Positions 5,596 to 8,176 of a DNA stretch of 8,176 bases are shown here, piece after piece. This DNA comes from Chloroflexota bacterium (GTDB lineage: Bacteria > Chloroflexota > Dehalococcoidia > SZUA-161): contig QIGA01000067.1 in NCBI GenBank assembly GCA_003229915.1, positions 1 through 8,176 on the forward strand. The letters are read 5' to 3'. The notes beneath the pieces were generated by a model. The model saw only the letters and a program-made list of their open reading frames with translations, was not told where the DNA came from and ran no database searches. How positions within the stretch are numbered: the stretch's first letter is position 1; every line of letters begins with the position of its first letter. The position numbers and the translations under genes are program-made.

Positions 5596-5787
5596 AAGGG
5601 TGGGTGCAGCGCAACACAACCCAACCTGCTACCTCGTCCTTCTGTTCGTCCTGAGCCCTTCGATAAACTCAGGACAGGCTTGTCGAAGGGCCAATCATGG
5701 TTCGACTGGCTCACCACGAACGGCTAACCGTCCGGTTGTTTATTTGGGGTGGTGGGTTCCATTTCATTTCACCCACCCTACGATGCT
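5596..5787. repeat. GGTGGGT/ACCCACC element, copy interrupted by a nested repeat
   Basis: The left part 5596-5626 corresponds to 3201-3229 and the right part 5730-5787 to 3230-3286. The roughly 103 bases between them (5627-5729) have no counterpart in the intact copy and carry a different palindromic repeat. The right half keeps the GGTGGGT (5751-5757) and ACCCACC (5771-5777) arms. The left half's 3' arm is degraded to AACCCAACC. Confidence 0.75.
5648..5723. repeat. Interleaved-stem repeat, copy 1 (nested)
   Basis: Two 8-bp stems interleave: GTCCTGAG (5648-5655) with CTCAGGAC (5668-5675), and CCCTTCGA (5656-5663) with TCGAAGGG (5683-5690). The second extends to 11 pairs if one G-U pair is allowed. 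A tail with GTTCGAC, GGCTCA and GAACGG (5700-5723) aligns with 5856-5879. The whole sits inside the interrupted GGTGGGT element. No coding content. Confidence 0.75.
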
Positions 5788-5814
5788 GGACTCTGATGTT
5801 TGCAGAGATCAGTG

Positions 5815-5879
5815 CCCCGTTCTCCCTCAACTTGTCGAAGGGGAACGGGGTCATGCTTCGACAGGCTCAGCGTGAACGG
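5815..5879. repeat. Interleaved-stem repeat, copy 2
   Basis: CCCCGTTC (5815-5822) pairs with GAACGGGG (5843-5850). CTTGTCGAAG (5831-5840) pairs with CTTCGACAGG (5856-5865) at 9 of 10 positions plus a G-U. The stems interleave as in copy 1. The portion CTTGTCGAAGGG...CATG...TTCGAC.GGCTCA...GAACGG (5831-5879) aligns in the same orientation with 5680-5723, so the two are diverged direct copies about 150 bases apart. Confidence 0.7.
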
Positions 5880-6202
5880 AACTCAGAACCATATGTACAG
5901 ATATCTGCGAGACAATACGCTAGTTCATAAGCGCTTCGTCCTCTAATCGGCTCACGGTTTATCCTCCTCTCCTTTGTGGATTATGGGGCATGCTTCAGCA
6001 GACTTAGAACCCAGCAACGGGGGACGGGTAGCTGCGAATGGTACATCAGCTTCCGGGGAGGTTTGGTTTATGATTATACCCAGTTGGTCAAGGACTATCC
6101 ACTCGTGCCAGAGATAGGCAGGAAAATGAAGAGCAACAAAGCGGAAGTATTCGACTGCCTTGGTGGCGTAGGTATGGAATTAGGAGTCTTTGGAGGGTTA
6201 CT
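5880..6202. other. Gene-poor region with a doubtful open frame
   Basis: An 87-codon plus-strand frame at 5976-6239 exists, with a compositionally odd N-terminus and no ribosome binding site at its ATG. From about 6063 onward it reads more protein-like (VYDYTQLVKDYPLVPEIG). It could be a gene remnant, but it overlaps the end of the beta-helix gene antisense, so it is not called as a CDS. A strong GGGGAGG at 6055-6061 precedes an ATG at 6070 that opens only 15 codons. No terminator for the beta-helix gene is seen. Confidence 0.35.
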
Positions 6203-7531
6203 TTACCATTGGGGCACTAGCCGTTTTTGGATTACGTAAGCTCCAATAGCCGCTCCGAAAGCCGCCCCAATCCCAATGTATATGTTTGGGAAAACCGGGA
6301 CAGACATTGGGAGAGGTGGTGGTAATGCACACCCGTTAAAGAGATTAAAGAGGACTCCCATATCGTTGCCATCGCTGGCGGTTCCAATAGCGGGGCTGCC
6401 AGGTCCCAGCGTACGATCGGCATTGAAGAGCGGGTCCGCTGAGATGTTATTGCCTCCGTCTATGGGATTGCCGTCAGTAGTGCCCTGCGCGTTGTTCCAG
6501 ATGTCGTTATAGCTATAGGTGACGGCCGCCCCATTTGCCCAATAATAGGTACGAATTCCGTAGCCGTTATGGTTGGTAATGATGTTATCTCTGACGTTTG
6601 TCACGAAGCTTGAGCCAACGGCACGGCCGTCGTTCAAATAGATACCGTGGCCTGTTGGAGCACCACCGCCATCCACCCCGGTGTTGTTGTCGAGTGTATT
6701 ATGCTCTATGTTGTAGGTGCCCCCTCGTGGTCTGTAGATGTTTATAGTGTTGCCATCGGCCTCATCATAGTTTCGCTTTCCGCCTTGCCAGGAGTTATTC
6801 ACTATGAGGTTATAAAGAATATCGAAAGTCCCGCTATAGCTGTCGTCCATTTTGATGCCGTTGGCTGCTGTGGTGTCGTGGATATAGTTGCCCCTGATGG
6901 TTATCGAATAGGAGTCGTATACAAAAATGGCGCCATTTTCACTTCGACTGTCGTAGATCTCGTTGTCACGAATCGCGGTGTTCACGCTATTCGTGGAAAC
7001 CGCTATCCCGTCTTGAGCGATGTTGTACACGAGGTTGCAACTAATAACGCCATTGGTAACTTGGGCTAGCTGGATTCCCTCATCGCCGGTGGAGTGGTGG
7101 ACTGTGTTGAGTCTAACGATTGTCCCAGAATGGGGGTTTGACTGACGAATCAGGTCACCTGTTCCGTAGGCAACCTCCAATCCTTCGATGATGACATTGT
7201 CTGCGTCAATGTAGATGATTCGAGCTAAGGTGCCGCCTCCATTAAGGAGGGGTTTTGTAGACGAATACGGGTTAGCTGACGTCAGCGTGAGGGTTTTGTT
7301 GACATTCAATGTCGCTGGCAGCGAGTAGGTGCCGAGGGCGAACTGGATAGTATCTCCAGGGGTGGCGCTATCGATTACCGCTTGGATATCATCACCGGGA
7401 CTCACATAGCGAGTAGTAGCAGCCGCCGATATCCCAGGAATAAACAGTGCTATCAGCGTTGCCAGTGTCAGCGACGCGACCAATAACCTGCAGATTGCTC
7501 TCACTTTCCTTACTCTGAACTCCGTTTGCAC
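6203..7531 (-). CDS. Secreted right-handed beta-helix protein with C-terminal membrane anchor
   Basis: Predicted exported surface protein, 442 residues. Residues 1-38 form a Sec signal peptide: a basic start (FRVRKVRAICR), a hydrophobic core (VASLTLATLIALF) and a likely cleavage after the ISAAA region. From about residue 45 to 350 run parallel beta-helix coils with repeated N-x-I and G-I patterns (IRDNEIYDS, IRGNYIHDT, VRDNIITNH). ADPLFN plus PGSPAIGTASDGNDMG is typical of beta-helix proteins carrying a choice-of-anchor Q type tail. The end (404-442) has VPVFPN, a hydrophobic Gly/Ala helix, then QKR, i.e. a membrane anchor or sorting signal. Polysaccharide binding or cleavage is usual for the fold, but no catalytic residues are identifiable. 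The start is GTG at 7531 with no good ribosome binding site; GTG at 7504 is an alternative. Confidence 0.85.
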   Translation of the reverse strand: MQTEFRVRKVRAICRLLVASLTLATLIALFIPGISAAATTRYVSPGDDIQAVIDSATPGDTIQFALGTYSLPATLNVNKTLTLTSANPYSSTKPLLNGGGTLARIIYIDADNVIIEGLEVAYGTGDLIRQSNPHSGTIVRLNTVHHSTGDEGIQLAQVTNGVISCNLVYNIAQDGIAVSTNSVNTAIRDNEIYDSRSENGAIFVYDSYSITIRGNYIHDTTAANGIKMDDSYSGTFDILYNLIVNNSWQGGKRNYDEADGNTINIYRPRGGTYNIEHNTLDNNTGVDGGGAPTGHGIYLNDGRAVGSSFVTNVRDNIITNHNGYGIRTYYWANGAAVTYSYNDIWNNAQGTTDGNPIDGGNNISADPLFNADRTLGPGSPAIGTASDGNDMGVLFNLFNGCALPPPLPMSVPVFPNIYIGIGAAFGAAIGAYVIQKRLVPQW

Positions 7532-7581
7532 TGAGAATGATGGAAGCGAGTAACAGTGTGCCTATAATTTCTAGCACGAAC

Positions 7582-7610
7582 ATCCTAAAAGGTACTATGG
7601 TACCTGTCAA
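7582..7610 (-). promoter_or_regulatory. Promoter of the beta-helix gene with a palindrome in its spacer
   Basis: On the minus strand a perfect -35 TTGACA (7610-7605) is followed by a 17-base spacer and TAGGAT (7587-7582), 4 of 6 of the -10. The spacer contains the palindrome GGTAC-CATA-GTACC (7604-7591), a candidate repressor or activator site. The predicted start is near 7575, giving a leader of about 44 nt before GTG 7531. Confidence 0.65.
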
Positions 7611-7937
7611 GAAATCGTACTTTACATATCTTTATCTTTCCCCCCTTTTTCCGGAGGCTTACCGAAGAAAGGCTGCGAAATGAGCATGCAGAGGGTGTCG
7701 TCAGCTTTGCATCCTTTGAGGTGTGTCGTACAAAAGTCAATTATTTTCAACCGAGGTTCTTGAAGGGCCTCTGGAGGGGACGATTTGGGTGTAGAAAAGT
7801 TGAAAGGAGTCTCGTTGTACCTGATCTGCGGTTAATCTAATCGGGCTGAGGTGAGAGGTCATTTCTAAAGAGTCTTGACACCCGAAATGAGAAGGCACGC
7901 ATTACGACGGGACAAGCTAAAGACGGCTGGTAACCCC
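7611..7937. other. Divergent intergenic region, no gene recognised
   Basis: This stretch separates the divergent beta-helix and acyl-CoA dehydrogenase genes. No gene with a convincing ribosome binding site is seen; the longest plus-strand reading from ATG near 7680 is about 27 codons. A TTGACA at 7875-7880 lacks a matching -10. No riboswitch was recognised. Confidence 0.4.
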
Positions 7938-7965
7938 TTGCGCCCCGCAAAGACATGATTATAAT
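7938..7965 (+). promoter_or_regulatory. Promoter of the acyl-CoA dehydrogenase gene
   Basis: A perfect -10 TATAAT at 7960-7965 is preceded by a 16-base spacer and TTGCGC (7938-7943), 3 of 6 of the -35. The predicted start is near 7972, about 32 bases before the ATG at 8004. The weak -35 may point to activator dependence, which is inference. Confidence 0.6.
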
Positions 7966-8003
7966 TAGTCCACCTTGGCATAAGTAGAAGGGAGGAAATG
8001 GAG

Positions 8004-8176
8004 ATGATTGAAGCGATGATGAATGAGACCCAGAGGGGCCTGCGAAATGAGATGAGGGAGTTCGTCAAAGCCATACCCCGGCAGTTGATACTCGACCTGG
8101 ATGCCGATAAGGTGAAGTATCCCAGGGAATTTCTGGAGGAGGCAGCCAAAAGAAAGCTGCTTGGCCTCCGTTTCGC
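8004..8176 (+). CDS. Acyl-CoA dehydrogenase, N-terminal fragment (runs off the window)
   Basis: The first 57 codons of an apparent acyl-CoA dehydrogenase, an FAD enzyme that oxidises acyl-CoA thioesters in beta-oxidation or related pathways. The visible part reads MIEAMMNETQRGLRNEMREF, then a VKAIPRQLILDLDADKVKYP stretch and EFLEEAAKRKLLGLRF. This is the classic start of the helical N-terminal domain, where LGLRFP usually leads into EYGG. No stop is reached by 8176. GGAGG (7991-7995) sits 8 bases before ATG 8004; ATG 7998 is also in frame but only 2 bases from it. A TATAAT promoter lies just upstream. The catalytic glutamate and FAD region lie outside the window, so the substrate is unknown. 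Confidence 0.85.
   Translation, partial: MIEAMMNETQRGLRNEMREFVKAIPRQLILDLDADKVKYPREFLEEAAKRKLLGLRF

Noticed and set aside
5324..5930. Open frames at 5324-5509, 5600-5875 and 5697-5930
   Set aside because: All run through interspersed repeats, have biased noise-like composition and lack start signals.
5976..6239. 87-codon plus-strand open frame
   Set aside because: No ribosome binding site at its ATG, an unconvincing N-terminal half, and an antisense overlap with the end of the beta-helix gene. A decayed gene remnant is possible but cannot be supported.
6647..7069. 140-codon plus-strand open frame
   Set aside because: Antisense shadow of the beta-helix gene, whose repeats, signal peptide and anchor are clear.
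7392..7610. Minus-strand frame with a signal-like start (MFVLEIIGTLLLASIILS) overlapping the start of the beta-helix gene
   Set aside because: Its ATG at 7583 overlaps the predicted -10 of the promoter, so it would not be on the transcript, and its downstream part is out of frame with a clearly coding region.
7865..8149. 94-codon minus-strand open frame
   Set aside because: Antisense to the acyl-CoA dehydrogenase start, which has a ribosome binding site, promoter and family sequence; this frame is serine-rich noise.

Overview
The window looks like chromosomal DNA of an anaerobic bacterium with moderate GC content. The gene set suggests this: a corrinoid protein paired with a URO-D-type methyltransferase, a flavoprotein with a compact CX2CX2CX5C cysteine motif, an ornithine-cyclodeaminase-fold dehydrogenase and an acyl-CoA dehydrogenase. 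Gene-free stretches packed with short palindromic repeats, together with these genes, recall Dehalococcoidia-like Chloroflexota. That placement is an inference from gene content and style, not a demonstrated assignment.

Layout. A YgjP-type zinc metallopeptidase (118-882, +) is followed by a small protein of unknown function (1029-1268, +) with its own promoter. An imperfect inverted-repeat element (1318-1390) separates it from a convergent two-gene minus-strand operon: an ornithine cyclodeaminase/alanine dehydrogenase-family enzyme (1983-2945), then an iron-sulfur flavoprotein-like reductase (1393-1959). A repeat-rich gap (2946-3449) precedes a second minus-strand operon: a corrinoid protein (4619-5263), then a URO-D-family methyltransferase (3450-4622). 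These two overlap by ATGA and have a near-consensus promoter at 5299-5327. A 939-base gap (5264-6202) holds several interspersed repeats, some nested. Then comes a secreted, C-terminally anchored right-handed beta-helix protein (6203-7531, -) with a strong promoter, a divergent intergenic region, and the start of an acyl-CoA dehydrogenase (8004 to the window end, +).

How the genes work together. The corrinoid protein and URO-D protein form a methyl-transfer pair: the corrinoid cofactor carries the methyl group and the URO-D protein probably moves it on or off. No MttB/MtaB-type substrate methyltransferase is adjacent, so the methyl donor is unknown. The dehydrogenase and flavoprotein are probably co-transcribed, but their shared substrate is not evident.

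The most unusual content is the repeats. A two-hairpin element occurs in inverted orientation on either side of the corrinoid operon. A second element occurs on both sides in direct orientation, and its right-hand copy is split by about 100 bases carrying a third repeat family. Both members of that third family have interleaved (A-B-A'-B') stems, a pseudoknot-type topology. I see no CRISPR array, transposase, rRNA or tRNA.
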